Assembly: GCF_936916975.1 (NCBI RefSeq)
Contig: NZ_CAKZGO010000013.1
Span: 1-64,000, forward strand
DNA: 64,000 nt
Direction: 5' to 3'
Source of the DNA: an uncultured Dongia sp.
GTDB lineage: Bacteria > Pseudomonadota > Alphaproteobacteria > Dongiales > Dongiaceae
This document shows, piece by piece, positions 1 through 8,717 of the stretch (the first letter of the stretch is position 1; the number at the start of each line of letters is the position of its first letter). A program made the translations under genes and the position numbers. Below the pieces are notes generated by a model. That model had not been told where the DNA came from. It did no database searches and saw only the letters and a list, made by a program, of their open reading frames with translations.

Positions 1-157
<157 letters not shown>

Positions 158-465
158 CCTACCAAACCTCACCGACGCAACCTTTCGCGGACGGGCCCGT
201 ACCGGGCGAATTCAGCCAGGGCCGAGCCGCCCGATTACACCTAGCGGTCTTGATCCATACGAATCAAGACCTAATCCCTAACACGAAAAGTATCATGTTA
301 ACGTTCTGTTAACCAACACAAACATATAGCAAGCGCACACCATTTGTGACGAACTCACAATTTTGATGGATGATGAGCGATTTCGCCCGGATTTGGTGGG
401 TTTTAGTGCGCCAAATGCCCGACTTTTCGGTTGTGTTAGCTAAAGACCTTACACATAAACTGGTC
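158..465. other. Non-coding stretch with one perfect inverted repeat
   Basis: I see no convincing gene here. The one structured element is the inverted repeat at 246-271 (arms GGTCTTGAT and ATCAAGACC, 8-base loop). The region lies downstream of the minus-strand secreted-protein gene that ends at 466. No T-tract follows the hairpin on either strand, so a classic intrinsic terminator is not supported. Confidence 0.5.
246..271. repeat. Perfect 9-bp inverted repeat
   Basis: Arms GGTCTTGAT (246-254) and ATCAAGACC (263-271) are exact reverse complements separated by 8 bases. It could be an operator or an RNA hairpin. Its position, about 200 bp downstream of the gene ending at 466 on the minus strand, leaves the role open. 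Confidence 0.45.
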
Positions 466-1008
466 TTAAACCGTCGGGCATTGGGTGAGGGAGCTGAGCG
501 GCAAATGGGCATCATTGCCGGGTGCGGTCTTCCAGGAGGAGGAGGCCATATAGGGTGCGCCGTCGGCGCTGAAGGCGACAAATTGGATGGCGCCGTCCGG
601 TCGCAGGAACATGACAAAGCAGTTCGGTTCGCCGCCGCGATAGGTCGGATAAGCGTAGCAGACCTCGCCGGCCTCCACCCACCATTTACCAGGATAGACG
701 CAGCCTTTTTCGGCATATGCAGTACGGCCGTCAGCGACGTGATATTCGATCCAGTCCTGGCCATCGTAATAGCGGCCATAGATGGTCAGGCCGTCCAGCG
801 CCTTTTTAATCTCGGCCGGATCGGTGACGGCAACGGCGTCAGGGGCCAGATCGTTGAGGATTTCTGGGGAAAGGTCCGGGGAATCCGTAGAGGTATCCGC
901 CCAGGCCGGCCGCGCAAGGATCGGCAGGACGAGGCCAGCCAGGATCATCTGGCCCAGCACCACCAGGCGCAGTAATTTGGATGCTGATCGCGCTAGGCAG
1001 GTGGTCAA
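466..1008 (-). CDS. Secreted hypothetical protein
   Basis: This is a 180-residue protein of unknown function, predicted to be exported. Residues 1-37 form a typical Sec signal peptide: a basic start, a hydrophobic core around 13-32, and an Ala-Trp-Ala cleavage site near 35-37. The mature part is acidic near its start and then rich in aromatic residues and glycine, with Tyr-Gly-Arg-Tyr-Tyr and Lys-Trp-Trp stretches. It has three cysteines (in GCVYPGKWW, EVCYAY and EPNCFV) before the C-terminal tail and a fourth near the end, which could form disulfides. It stands alone, divergent from the Lrp regulator at 1162. An overlapping plus-strand frame exists, but the clean signal peptide favours this strand. 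I do not recognise the family with certainty. Confidence 0.75.
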   Translation of the reverse strand: MTTCLARSASKLLRLVVLGQMILAGLVLPILARPAWADTSTDSPDLSPEILNDLAPDAVAVTDPAEIKKALDGLTIYGRYYDGQDWIEYHVADGRTAYAEKGCVYPGKWWVEAGEVCYAYPTYRGGEPNCFVMFLRPDGAIQFVAFSADGAPYMASSSWKTAPGNDAHLPLSSLTQCPTV

Positions 1009-1161
1009 ACGTCAATCTCCGGCTAAGGCGTCATTATATAGATCCCGATATTGGCATAAGGAGGGCAGTGCAGGAAAAGGTAAGGTGCCGGCCCCGTCAA
1101 ATCCGTTGACTCGGCAGCTGAGCCGAATTATATGCGGAATAATCATGAAATATCCGGATAA

Positions 1162-1638
1162 ATGCAAATGCTGGATGACATTGACCGTTCAATCGTCGAG
1201 ATGATGCAGGCCGATGCCACTCTCGCTTATGCGGATCTTGGCGCGCGCGTGGGCCTCTCTGCGTCGACCATCAACGATCGGCTCAAGCGATTGCGGGCGA
1301 AAGGGGTCATCCGCAGGGTCAGCGCCGAGATCGACCCCCATGCCCTGGGGCTCGATCTCATGGTCTTCGTGCTGGTGGAAGTGGGCGGCGTGGAAGCGGA
1401 ACGCGCGTTCCTCCGCACCATGCGGGACGCGAGCGCAGTCCTGGAGTGTCATCATATCGCGGGCGATTTCTCGTACCTTCTGAAGGTGCGCGTGGCGTCG
1501 ACCAGCGCTTATGAGGATTTCCTCAACAGCCATATCAAGACCCTGGCGGGCATCCGGCGCACGCAAAGCCTCATCGCTCTTTCCAGCCCCAAGGACAGTC
1601 GTGTGCTGCCGACCGAGATGGCCAAAGAAAGCGCTTGA
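1162..1638 (+). CDS. Lrp/AsnC family transcriptional regulator
   Basis: This 158-residue protein has the standard Lrp/AsnC architecture. An N-terminal winged helix-turn-helix (about residues 4-60) opens with LDDIDRSIVEMMQADA and has a recognition helix around SASTINDRLKRL. A C-terminal RAM/AsnC ligand-binding domain (about 65-145) contains the typical AGDFSYLLKVRV strand. Such proteins bind amino acids and regulate amino-acid metabolism or export. Its stop overlaps the start region of the LysE-type exporter that follows, so the pair is probably one transcript and the regulator probably senses the exported amino acid. Two in-frame ATGs (1162 and 1168) are possible starts, and neither has a strong ribosome-binding site. 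Confidence 0.9.
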   Translation: MQMLDDIDRSIVEMMQADATLAYADLGARVGLSASTINDRLKRLRAKGVIRRVSAEIDPHALGLDLMVFVLVEVGGVEAERAFLRTMRDASAVLECHHIAGDFSYLLKVRVASTSAYEDFLNSHIKTLAGIRRTQSLIALSSPKDSRVLPTEMAKESA

Positions 1639-1640
1639 TC

Positions 1641-2312
1641 ATGGACCTGCTGCTGCGCGAAATCCTGCTGCTGGCAAAGGGGATCGGCATCGGCTTTGCC
1701 GTGGCGGCGCCGGTCGGGCCGATCGGCATGCTATGCATCCGCTTGACGCTGGAAAAGGGCCGTATGGCGGGCTTTTGCGGTGGTCTGGGTGCTGCTGTGG
1801 CAGATACCATTTTTGCTGCGGTCGGGGCATTTGCCATCATTGGCGCCTTTGGCCTCTCCAGCGGCGGAAGCTCGATCGAAGGCTATCGCACCTGGTTTGA
1901 ATTGGGCGGTGGCCTGTTCCTGATCGGGTTCGGCGTCCATCTTGGCTTGAAGCGCCCGATCATCGCCAGCGACGACGAGGAAGTGCCGCAAACCCTCTTC
2001 GCCGATTTTGCCAAGACCCTGATCCTCACCCTCGCCAATCCCGTGACGATCCTGTCCTTCATCGCTATCTTTGCCGGCGTCCCCGGCATGGCACGGATCG
2101 AGCTTGGCATGATGCCGGTGCTGACCCTCGGCGTGTTCGTGGGATCGGCCGGCTGGTGGCTCACCTTGGCGATCGGCGTGGGGCTCATCCGGCATATGAT
2201 TTCCGAGGTGGTCTTCATCTGGCTCAACCGGATCGCCGGCGGCCTGTTGGTCGCCTTCGGCTTCTATACGCTGATGCATCTGGCCGGGACCTATTTCGCC
2301 GGCGGTCAATAG
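1641..2312 (+). CDS. LysE family amino-acid exporter
   Basis: This inner-membrane protein of about 223 residues belongs to the LysE/RhtB translocator family, which exports lysine, arginine, homoserine or related amino acids. The N-terminus carries the family signature (GFAVAAPVGPIGMLCIRLTLEKG, residues about 15-37). Five or six hydrophobic segments follow, and the motif LILTLANPVTILSFIAIF falls near the middle. I chose ATG 1641, two bases after the regulator's stop codon (1636-1638), over the upstream in-frame TTG at 1635. The tight spacing with the Lrp-type regulator is the usual arrangement for a substrate-responsive exporter. The exact substrate cannot be read from sequence. Confidence 0.88.
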   Translation: MDLLLREILLLAKGIGIGFAVAAPVGPIGMLCIRLTLEKGRMAGFCGGLGAAVADTIFAAVGAFAIIGAFGLSSGGSSIEGYRTWFELGGGLFLIGFGVHLGLKRPIIASDDEEVPQTLFADFAKTLILTLANPVTILSFIAIFAGVPGMARIELGMMPVLTLGVFVGSAGWWLTLAIGVGLIRHMISEVVFIWLNRIAGGLLVAFGFYTLMHLAGTYFAGGQ

Positions 2313-2403
2313 GTCGTCCGGGCGGTTGCCGCCGCTGGTGCCGGATGCTAGTTTCCGGCCCGATTTCGTCGTTTTTCCGTACAGATTGGACTGATCCCCC
2401 GCC

Positions 2404-2691
2404 ATGTCATTGGACAGCAAGACCGTCGCCAACATCGCCACTTTGGCCCGCATCCGGGTGCCCGAAGCCGACCTTCCCGGGCTCGCCCAGGAACTTTCCG
2501 GCATCATGACCTGGATCGAGCAGTTGAACGAGGTCGATACCACGGGCGTGCAACCGATGTCCGGCGTGCTTGCGCGCGATATGCCGCGGCGGCCGGATGT
2601 GGTCAATGACGGTGGCGATCCCAATAAGGTGCTGGCCAATGCGCCGGAGCCGGCGCATGGCTTTTTCACCGTCCCCAAAGTGGTCGAGTGA
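2404..2691 (+). CDS. gatC: Asp/Glu-tRNA amidotransferase subunit GatC
   Basis: This 95-residue protein is the small subunit of the GatCAB amidotransferase, which converts misacylated Glu-tRNA(Gln) and/or Asp-tRNA(Asn) to Gln- and Asn-tRNA. The family start ([24 protein letters not shown]) and the mid-region ILTWIEQL-like helix (here [19 protein letters not shown]) are clear, and length is normal. It is first of three genes: gatA starts 11 bases after its stop and gatB overlaps the end of gatA's region, so the three subunits are co-translated. A gatCAB operon implies that at least one of the two direct amide aminoacyl-tRNA routes is missing in this organism. Confidence 0.97.
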   Translation: MSLDSKTVANIATLARIRVPEADLPGLAQELSGIMTWIEQLNEVDTTGVQPMSGVLARDMPRRPDVVNDGGDPNKVLANAPEPAHGFFTVPKVVE

Positions 2692-2702
2692 GGAGCGGCA
2701 TC

Positions 2703-4175
2703 ATGAGCGATTTGACGCATCTCACCATTGCCGCCGCCCTTGACGGCCTCGCCGCCAAGAAATTCTCGGCGCGCGAATTGACCAATGCCCATATCACCAA
2801 GATGGGCCAGGCCAAGGGATTGAACGCCTATATCACGGAGACGCCGGATATCGCCTGCGCCAAGGCTGACGCATCCGACAAGCGCCGCGCCATTGGCGAT
2901 AAAGTCGGCGCGCTCGACGGGATTCCGCTCGGCATCAAGGATCTGTTCTGCACCGAAGGCGTGCAGACAACGGCGGGCTCGCACATCCTCGAAGGCTTCA
3001 AGCCGACCTATGAATCGACCGTGACCACCAAGCTGTTCGATGCCGGGGCGGTCATGCTGGGCAAACTCAATCTCGACGAATTCGCGATGGGCTCCAGCAA
3101 CAAGACCTCCTACTTCGGTAACGTCATCAATCCGTGGAAGCGCCAGGGCGACAATACAGATCTAGTCCCGGGCGGTTCGTCCGGTGGTTCGTCGGCAGCG
3201 GTGGCGGCACGCATCGCCATGGGTGCGACGGGCACGGACACCGGCGGTTCGATCCGCCAGCCAGCCGCCCTGACCGGTACCGTCGGCATCAAGCCGACCT
3301 ATGGCCGCTGCTCGCGTTGGGGCATCGTGGCGTTCGCCTCGTCCCTCGATCAGGCCGGGCCGATCGCGCGTTCGGTGGAAGACTGCGCCATCATGCTGGG
3401 CGTCATGGCGGGGCATGACCCGAAGGATTCGACCTCGGTCGAAATGGCGGTGCCGGATTTCCGCAAGGGCCTCACCGGCGACATCCGTGGTCTCCGCATC
3501 GGTATCCCGAAGGAATACCGCGTGGATGGTATGTCGCAGGAGATCAGCGATCTCTGGGCGAAGGGTGCCGAGTGGTTGAAGGCGCAAGGCGCCGAGATCA
3601 AGGAGATCTCGCTGCCGCATACCAAGTATGCGCTGCCGACCTATTACATCATCGCGCCGGCGGAAGCCTCGTCCAACCTCGCGCGCTATGACGGTGTGCG
3701 TTTTGGCCTGCGCGTGCCTGGCAACTCGCTGGATGAGATGTATGAACTCACCCGCGCCGCCGGCTTCGGCAAGGAAGTGAAGCGCCGCATCCTCATCGGT
3801 ACCTACGTGCTCTCGGCCGGTTACTACGACGCCTACTATCTGCAGGCGCAGAAGATTCGCGCCCTTATCCTCAAGGATTTCACTGACGCGTTCAAAGATG
3901 TCGATGTGATCCTGACGCCGTCCACACCGTCGGCCGCCTTCGGCTTTCATGAGAATGAGGACGATCCGGTCCAGATGTATCTGAACGACGTCTTCACCGT
4001 GACCGTGAACCTCGCCGGATTGCCGGGTATTTCGGTGCCGGCGGGCCTCGACAGCAATGGCTTGCCGCTGGGCCTGCAGATGATCGGCCGTGCCTTCGAT
4101 GAGGAGACGCTGCTGCGCTCTGCCCAGGCCCTGGAAAAGGCCGCCAATTTCACCGCCCTGCCGGCGGGAGTGTGA
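2703..4175 (+). CDS. gatA: Asp/Glu-tRNA amidotransferase subunit GatA
   Basis: This 490-residue amidase-signature enzyme hydrolyses glutamine and feeds ammonia to GatB. The Ser-cisSer-Lys catalytic triad is intact: Lys79 in GIKDLF, Ser159 in the PGGSSGGSS motif, and Ser183 in [11 protein letters not shown]. The start is set at ATG 2703 because a strong AGGAG ribosome-binding site lies at 2691-2695. An in-frame GTG at 2688 lies within the gatC stop region and would have no such site. Length matches the family. The gene lies between gatC and gatB in the standard order. Confidence 0.98.
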   Translation: MSDLTHLTIAAALDGLAAKKFSARELTNAHITKMGQAKGLNAYITETPDIACAKADASDKRRAIGDKVGALDGIPLGIKDLFCTEGVQTTAGSHILEGFKPTYESTVTTKLFDAGAVMLGKLNLDEFAMGSSNKTSYFGNVINPWKRQGDNTDLVPGGSSGGSSAAVAARIAMGATGTDTGGSIRQPAALTGTVGIKPTYGRCSRWGIVAFASSLDQAGPIARSVEDCAIMLGVMAGHDPKDSTSVEMAVPDFRKGLTGDIRGLRIGIPKEYRVDGMSQEISDLWAKGAEWLKAQGAEIKEISLPHTKYALPTYYIIAPAEASSNLARYDGVRFGLRVPGNSLDEMYELTRAAGFGKEVKRRILIGTYVLSAGYYDAYYLQAQKIRALILKDFTDAFKDVDVILTPSTPSAAFGFHENEDDPVQMYLNDVFTVTVNLAGLPGISVPAGLDSNGLPLGLQMIGRAFDEETLLRSAQALEKAANFTALPAGV

Positions 4176-4180
4176 CGAAC

Positions 4181-5656
4181 ATGACTGACACCCTGATCAA
4201 CGACAAGAACCTGATCGACGGCCGCACCGGTAAATGGGAGGTCGTGCTCGGCCTTGAAGTCCATGCGCAGGTGACGTCGAAATCCAAGCTCTTCTCGGGT
4301 GCCGCCACCGAGTTTGGCGCCGAACCCAACACGCAGGTGAGCCTGGTCGATGCCGGTTTCCCGGGCATGCTGCCGGTCATCAATGAAGTCTGCGTCGAGC
4401 AGGCGGTGAAGACGGGTCTCGGCCTTAAGGCGCAGATCAATCTCATCTCAGTCTTCGACCGGAAGAATTATTTCTACGCCGATCTGCCCAATGGCTATCA
4501 GATCAGCCAGTTCCTGCAGCCGATCGTGGGCAAGGGCACGATCGTGCTGGATCTGGCGGAAGGCGAACACCGCGAGGTCGGCATCACGCGCCTGCATCTG
4601 GAGCAGGATGCGGGCAAGAGCCTGCATGACCAGCATCCATCGAAGACCTATGTCGATCTCAACCGCGCCGGTGTCGCACTGATGGAGATCGTCTCGGAAC
4701 CCGACATGCGCTCGTCGGAAGAGGCTGCTGCGTATTTGAAGAAGCTGCGCTCGATCCTGCGCTATCTCGGCACCTGTGACGGCAACATGGACGAAGGCTC
4801 GATGCGCTGCGACGTCAATGTCTCGGTGCGCAAGGTCGGCGACCCACTCGGCACGCGCTGCGAAATCAAGAACGTGAACTCGATCCGCTATGTGGCGGCC
4901 GCCATCGAACATGAAGCGCGCCGCCAGATCGAGGTGATCGAGGAAGGCGGCAGCATCCGCCAGGAGACCCGCTTGTGGGATCCGGGCAAGGGTATGACGC
5001 GCGCCATGCGCTCCAAGGAACAGGCGCATGATTATCGCTATTTCCCGGACCCCGACCTGCTGCCGTTGAAGCTGGATGCCGCCTGGGTGGAAAGCCTCAA
5101 GGCCGGCCTGCCGGAACTGCCGGACGCCAAGCGTGCGCGTTTTGTGAAGGATCTGGGCCTCTCCGATTACGATGCCGGCGTGCTGGTCTCGGAAAAGGAA
5201 TCGGCTGACTTTTACGAACTCGCCGCCAAGGGGCATGACGCAAAGCTCACCGCCAACTGGCTGACCTCGGAATTGTTCGGGCGTCTGAATGCGGTCGGCA
5301 AGTCGATCACGGAAAGCCCGGTCTCTGCGCAAGCGCTGGGTGAGCTTGTCGGTCTCATCGAGGACAACACGATCTCCGGCCGCATCGCCAAGGACGTGTT
5401 CACCGAGATGTTCGAGACCAGCAAATCGGCAGCAGCGATTGTCGACGAGAAAGGCCTGCGCCAGGTGCTGGACACCGGGGCGATCGATGTCGAGATCGAC
5501 AAGATCATGGCGGCCAATGCCGACAAGGTCGCCGAATACCGCTCCGGCAAGGACAAGCTGTTCGGCTTCTTCGTCGGCCAGGTCATGCGCGCGATGGGCG
5601 GCAAGGCCAATCCGGCTATGCTTAACGAGCGGTTAAAGGCGAAGCTAGCTGGATAA
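4181..5656 (+). CDS. gatB: Asp/Glu-tRNA amidotransferase subunit GatB
   Basis: This 491-residue subunit binds and phosphorylates the misacylated tRNA and transfers ammonia. The N-terminal catalytic domain carries the hallmark [22 protein letters not shown] and the zinc/active-site region with [19 protein letters not shown] central helical domain and the C-terminal YqeY-like tail ([29 protein letters not shown]) are complete. I prefer ATG 4181 over the in-frame GTG 4172, because the latter overlaps the gatA stop. It closes the gatCAB operon. No obvious terminator follows before the next gene at about 5730. Confidence 0.98.
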   Translation: MTDTLINDKNLIDGRTGKWEVVLGLEVHAQVTSKSKLFSGAATEFGAEPNTQVSLVDAGFPGMLPVINEVCVEQAVKTGLGLKAQINLISVFDRKNYFYADLPNGYQISQFLQPIVGKGTIVLDLAEGEHREVGITRLHLEQDAGKSLHDQHPSKTYVDLNRAGVALMEIVSEPDMRSSEEAAAYLKKLRSILRYLGTCDGNMDEGSMRCDVNVSVRKVGDPLGTRCEIKNVNSIRYVAAAIEHEARRQIEVIEEGGSIRQETRLWDPGKGMTRAMRSKEQAHDYRYFPDPDLLPLKLDAAWVESLKAGLPELPDAKRARFVKDLGLSDYDAGVLVSEKESADFYELAAKGHDAKLTANWLTSELFGRLNAVGKSITESPVSAQALGELVGLIEDNTISGRIAKDVFTEMFETSKSAAAIVDEKGLRQVLDTGAIDVEIDKIMAANADKVAEYRSGKDKLFGFFVGQVMRAMGGKANPAMLNERLKAKLAG

Positions 5657-5732
5657 CCTCTGCCTGTTTGCGCCGACTAGCCATTTGTGCGACACTAATT
5701 CCTAGCGAGAACGCGTTTAGCGGGTGATCTCG

Positions 5733-6716
5733 ATGGGCGTTGCCGGTGGTATCTTCAATATCATTCAGCGGGGGCAGCTATATGCCACGGCCGCGAGCTT
5801 GCGCGCGACAACCCAGACCGGCAACAATTCCGGCAACAATCGTCAAGCTGCCAAAAGCCAGAATGAGACCAGCACCGATCCGCGGACATGGTCTTTGAAG
5901 GCCAATGAAAGTGCCGCTGCCAGCTATTGGCGGTTGGCCCCGGACTCAGCGGCCAAGAACGCGCCGACGCTCGATATGGTCAAGCGTCTGGAAAAGATGG
6001 CCGACAATAACAACAGTGATATATCCGCCGAAAAGATGCGTCAGGCCAAAGCGAAATTGGATGGCCTGCGGCGTCAGCTGCAGATGCTGGCGGCTACTGG
6101 CGATGTGCGCCAATTGCGCCGGATCGCCGCTGAGGCCGCGAGTCTGGCGCGGGAAATCGGCGCTGCCGCCCGCAGTATCGCCCAAGGCATCGGAGCCGGC
6201 AGCGTTTCAAGCGACGCCAGTAGCGCGCAGGCGACGGCGAGTGCTGCCAATGCAGCGGCGCAAAGCACACCCGGCAAGACGGCGCTTGAAGGTACCGCTC
6301 CTGATAGTGGCGGAATTGACAGCCCGACTGTTGCTGCCGGCGCTGCAGCGGGAAGTACTCTGGAGCAATCCTACAAAGCGCTCCATGATCTTGGCACCGA
6401 TGCGCGCAATGCCGTTGTGCAGGCCAAGGGCATCATTGCCTTGGCGGCGCAAATCGCGCGCGCCAAACGGCGCGGCGGTGATGAAGAAGAGGATCGCTAC
6501 TTCCGCCGGTTGCAGGAGGAGGCGGATGGCGCTCTCCACGATATCGATGCGGGCCAGCGCGAAGCCTTGGGTGAACTGATTCTGCCGCAGAATGACTCGG
6601 TCGCCAGCAGCCTTGGTGCCAGCAGTCTTGATGGTGGAGTCCTTACCAGCACATCGCTTGAAATCACGGTCGAGACGCTCGTCATTTCCCAGACCAGTGT
6701 CGAAGTTTACGCCTGA
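5733..6716 (+). CDS. Unrecognised Ala/Ser-rich helical protein
   Basis: This protein of about 327 residues has no family that I recognise. The N-terminus (about 1-25) is mildly hydrophobic (GVAGGIFNIIQRGQLYATAA) but is not a clear signal peptide. It is followed by an Asn/Gln/Ser-rich linker. Residues about 75-160 look like a long amphipathic helix or coiled coil (KMRQAKAKLDGLRRQLQML), and then comes a low-complexity Ala/Ser/Gly stretch. The C-terminal third is charged, and the tail ends in beta-prone Thr/Val/Ile residues (TSLEITVETLVISQTSVEVYA). Two starts are possible: GTG 5724 or ATG 5733. It stands between gatB and a lipoprotein pair. The composition resembles surface or flagellum-associated proteins, but that is only an impression. 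Confidence 0.65.
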   Translation: MGVAGGIFNIIQRGQLYATAASLRATTQTGNNSGNNRQAAKSQNETSTDPRTWSLKANESAAASYWRLAPDSAAKNAPTLDMVKRLEKMADNNNSDISAEKMRQAKAKLDGLRRQLQMLAATGDVRQLRRIAAEAASLAREIGAAARSIAQGIGAGSVSSDASSAQATASAANAAAQSTPGKTALEGTAPDSGGIDSPTVAAGAAAGSTLEQSYKALHDLGTDARNAVVQAKGIIALAAQIARAKRRGGDEEEDRYFRRLQEEADGALHDIDAGQREALGELILPQNDSVASSLGASSLDGGVLTSTSLEITVETLVISQTSVEVYA

Positions 6717-6831
6717 CATCTGTTGGCGGGCCGTCCTCCCGGTTCTTCTCTGGCACGCAAGGGGCGGCTGAATCTGCTTTTGAACCTGGTATTTACGACA
6801 GGAACCTTGGGCTCGCATGAGCATCGTAAGG

Positions 6832-6859
6832 TTGTGTTAACTAATTTCTGGCGTAAAAT
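6832..6859 (+). promoter_or_regulatory. Candidate sigma-70 promoter for the lipoprotein pair
   Basis: A TTGTGT element at 6832-6837 and a TAAAAT element at 6854-6859 are separated by 16 bases. They lie about 55 bp upstream of the first lipoprotein start (6913), in a locally AT-richer gap. The -10 element is a good match and the -35 a weak one. Confidence 0.35.
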
Positions 6860-6912
6860 AGGGAAGATACGGAAACGACCCTCGGCCACGGCGTCGGGGA
6901 GGGGGACAATCC

Positions 6913-7308
6913 ATGCGGCACAATTATCTCGCTTTGGCAGTGTTGGTCGCCGCCGGCCTGATGGCTGGCTGCGGCGGGCGTGCGGCGAACCCGACGCCTC
7001 AGGTTTCCATCTATGACCGATATATGAGCTGCGACGAAATCCGCGAGGAGGTCGCCCGCAATTACGAAGCTCAGTCCCTGCTGGTGCGTGACCGCGTCTG
7101 GGCTGAGGAAAAGAACGACATGATCATGGGGCTGTCGCTGGCCTTCCCGCCGGGCTGGTTCGCGGTCGACCCCACGGTCGAAGGCGAGTACGGCGAATCG
7201 CCTCAGGAGATCGAAGGCTCGGCCCTGGCGACACGAGCGCGCTATCTCATCGCGACGGCTCAGAAAGACGAATGCTGGCCCGATCCCAAGGTGTGGAGTC
7301 CGTTATGA
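6913..7308 (+). CDS. Putative lipoprotein
   Basis: This 131-residue protein has a lipoprotein signal: a basic start, a hydrophobic run (LALAVLVAAGL) and a lipobox ending at the cysteine of LMAGCGG (Cys20). The mature part contains MSCDEIREEVARNYEAQSLLVRDR, a helical pattern seen in small envelope lipoproteins, plus a more hydrophobic middle segment (MIMGLSLAFPPGWFAVDP). Two further cysteines (in MSCDEI and DECWPD) may pair. The stop overlaps the start of a second lipoprotein gene by four bases (ATGA), so the two are translationally coupled and may act together. No specific function is recognised. Confidence 0.75.
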   Translation: MRHNYLALAVLVAAGLMAGCGGRAANPTPQVSIYDRYMSCDEIREEVARNYEAQSLLVRDRVWAEEKNDMIMGLSLAFPPGWFAVDPTVEGEYGESPQEIEGSALATRARYLIATAQKDECWPDPKVWSPL

Positions 7309-7646
7309 AGCGCTTCGTATCCGTGCTGGGCGCGGCCGCGCTGATGCTCGGCGCCTGCGGTGGCGAGGTACCAAAGCTGGCGCAAGTCATCCGGCCGACC
7401 GACAGCGATATGGACTGCATGGATTTGCTGCGTGAAACCGGCGCCAATGACCTGGCGATCGCGCGGCTCGTCGACCGGGACGATCAAGTGCATCGCCGCA
7501 ATGTCCATTACACGGTGATCGACGGCATCATGGTGCCGCCGGCCATGCTGACCTTGGATTTCCGCGAGCAGGCACCCAAGGAAATGGCCGTGCTGCGCCA
7601 GCGCAACCAGCGCCTCATTGAACTTGCCGATATGAAGGGCTGCTGA
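7305..7646 (+). CDS. Putative lipoprotein, coupled to the preceding one
   Basis: This 113-residue lipoprotein has the signal MKRFVSVLGAAALMLGACGG, with the modified cysteine at residue 18. The mature part has two cysteines, one in DMDCMDLLRE and one as the last residue. It also has a helix-rich C-terminus (EMAVLRQRNQRLIELADMKGC) like that of its upstream neighbour. I chose ATG 7305, which overlaps the upstream stop in an ATGA arrangement, because it gives a perfect lipoprotein signal. Starts further upstream would bury the signal. Both lipoproteins share a Cys-acid-(I/L) helix (SCDEIREE and DCMDLLRE), which suggests ancient duplication or partnership. Confidence 0.75.
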   Translation: MKRFVSVLGAAALMLGACGGEVPKLAQVIRPTDSDMDCMDLLRETGANDLAIARLVDRDDQVHRRNVHYTVIDGIMVPPAMLTLDFREQAPKEMAVLRQRNQRLIELADMKGC

Positions 7647-7662
7647 ACGCCCGCTGCCGGTG

Positions 7663-8538
7663 CTAGCTCAGCAGGAACTGGCGCAGTCTTCCGATGATCT
7701 GGTCCGGGATTTCCTCGGGGATGAAATGCCCCGATTGGACCTGTTCGACCGTTACCCTCTTGGCCCAGCGCTGCCATTGCTTCAACGGATCGCGCTGGTG
7801 ATCGACGAAGGTGCCTGAATAAAGCGCCAAGGTGGGGCATTCGATCATGCGGCCAGCCTTCAAATCGGCAAGATCATGGGTGTCGTCGATCGTGGCGCCG
7901 GCGCGGTAATCGGCACAGGTGGCGGCGATCACGTCCGGCCGCCGGAAGCAGCGCTTGTATTCAGCCATGACCTCGTCGGGAAAGGCGCTCATGTCGAGCG
8001 CCCAATGGCGGATGATCCATTCCAGCCAAAAATCCGGATCGGCGCCGATCAGGCGTTCCGGCAAGCCGTTGGGCTGCGCGAGGAATCCCCAATGGAAGGT
8101 GCCGAGGGCAAACTCCTTGTCCGCCTGTTCCCAATAGGCCGCGGTGGGCAGGATATCGAGCGGGACCAGACGATGGACCCGGTCGGGATAATCGAGTGCC
8201 AGGCGATAGGCAACCCGGGCGCCACGGTCGTGGCCGATAACCGCAAACTTCTCATAACCAAGCATTTTCATGATTTCGACCACTTCGGCCGCCATCTGGC
8301 GCTTGGAATAATTACTGGAATCGGCCAGTGGGGCAGGGGCTGCGCTGTCGCCATATCCCTTCAGATCGAGGCAGACCACTGCCATCGAGCGGGCCAGAAG
8401 TGGTGCCAGATGCCGCCAGATGAGATGGGTCTGCGGATAGCCATGCAGCAGCACGACCGGGCTGCCTTCGCCGCCCTTGATGACCTTGAAACTGAGGTCA
8501 TTCAGTTGAACTTGCCAGCGGCTGAAGCCGTCGAACAT
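7663..8538 (-). CDS. Haloacetate (fluoroacetate) dehalogenase-like alpha/beta hydrolase
   Basis: This 291-residue alpha/beta hydrolase would cleave carbon-halogen bonds of haloacetates or a similar small acid. From the known fluoroacetate dehalogenase active site I can place the nucleophile Asp104 in GHDRGAR, carboxylate-binding Arg105 and Arg108, acid Asp128, the halide pocket His149, Trp150 and Tyr211, and His271 in SGHF. The spacing between these residues is nearly the same as in the characterised enzymes, and the RAGATID segment is also family-like. The oxyanion motif HGYPQ is at 32-36. It is cytoplasmic with no signal peptide. The gene is divergent from putA with a 179-bp shared upstream region. 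Epoxide hydrolase is the main alternative, but the His-Trp-Tyr pocket argues for dehalogenase. Confidence 0.8.
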   Translation of the reverse strand: MFDGFSRWQVQLNDLSFKVIKGGEGSPVVLLHGYPQTHLIWRHLAPLLARSMAVVCLDLKGYGDSAAPAPLADSSNYSKRQMAAEVVEIMKMLGYEKFAVIGHDRGARVAYRLALDYPDRVHRLVPLDILPTAAYWEQADKEFALGTFHWGFLAQPNGLPERLIGADPDFWLEWIIRHWALDMSAFPDEVMAEYKRCFRRPDVIAATCADYRAGATIDDTHDLADLKAGRMIECPTLALYSGTFVDHQRDPLKQWQRWAKRVTVEQVQSGHFIPEEIPDQIIGRLRQFLLS

Positions 8539-8717
8539 GCTGCCACTCCTGAAACTTTAACAAAGTATCGGATAGGTGGGGGCGCGCCGGTTTTGCCGCC
8601 CACTTTCTTCTGCCGCGGAACGGATTAGACTGTGCGCCGCGATTCCCGGTCAACCCCTCCCAGGACTGATTTCCCGCCCCCGTTCCTGGCCAATTTTCAA
8701 GGTTTCCTGACGCCATC

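Noticed and set aside
246-271. Inverted repeat as a terminator for the secreted-protein gene
   Set aside because: No poly-T on the transcript side and about 200 bp from the stop.
370-975. Long plus-strand open frame antisense to the secreted-protein gene
   Set aside because: The minus-strand frame has a clean signal peptide and coherent composition; the plus-strand one shows neither motif nor family.
1731-2984. Long minus-strand open frame across lysE and gatC/gatA starts
   Set aside because: It is the antisense shadow of well-supported genes in a GC-rich genome; its translation shows no recognisable domain.
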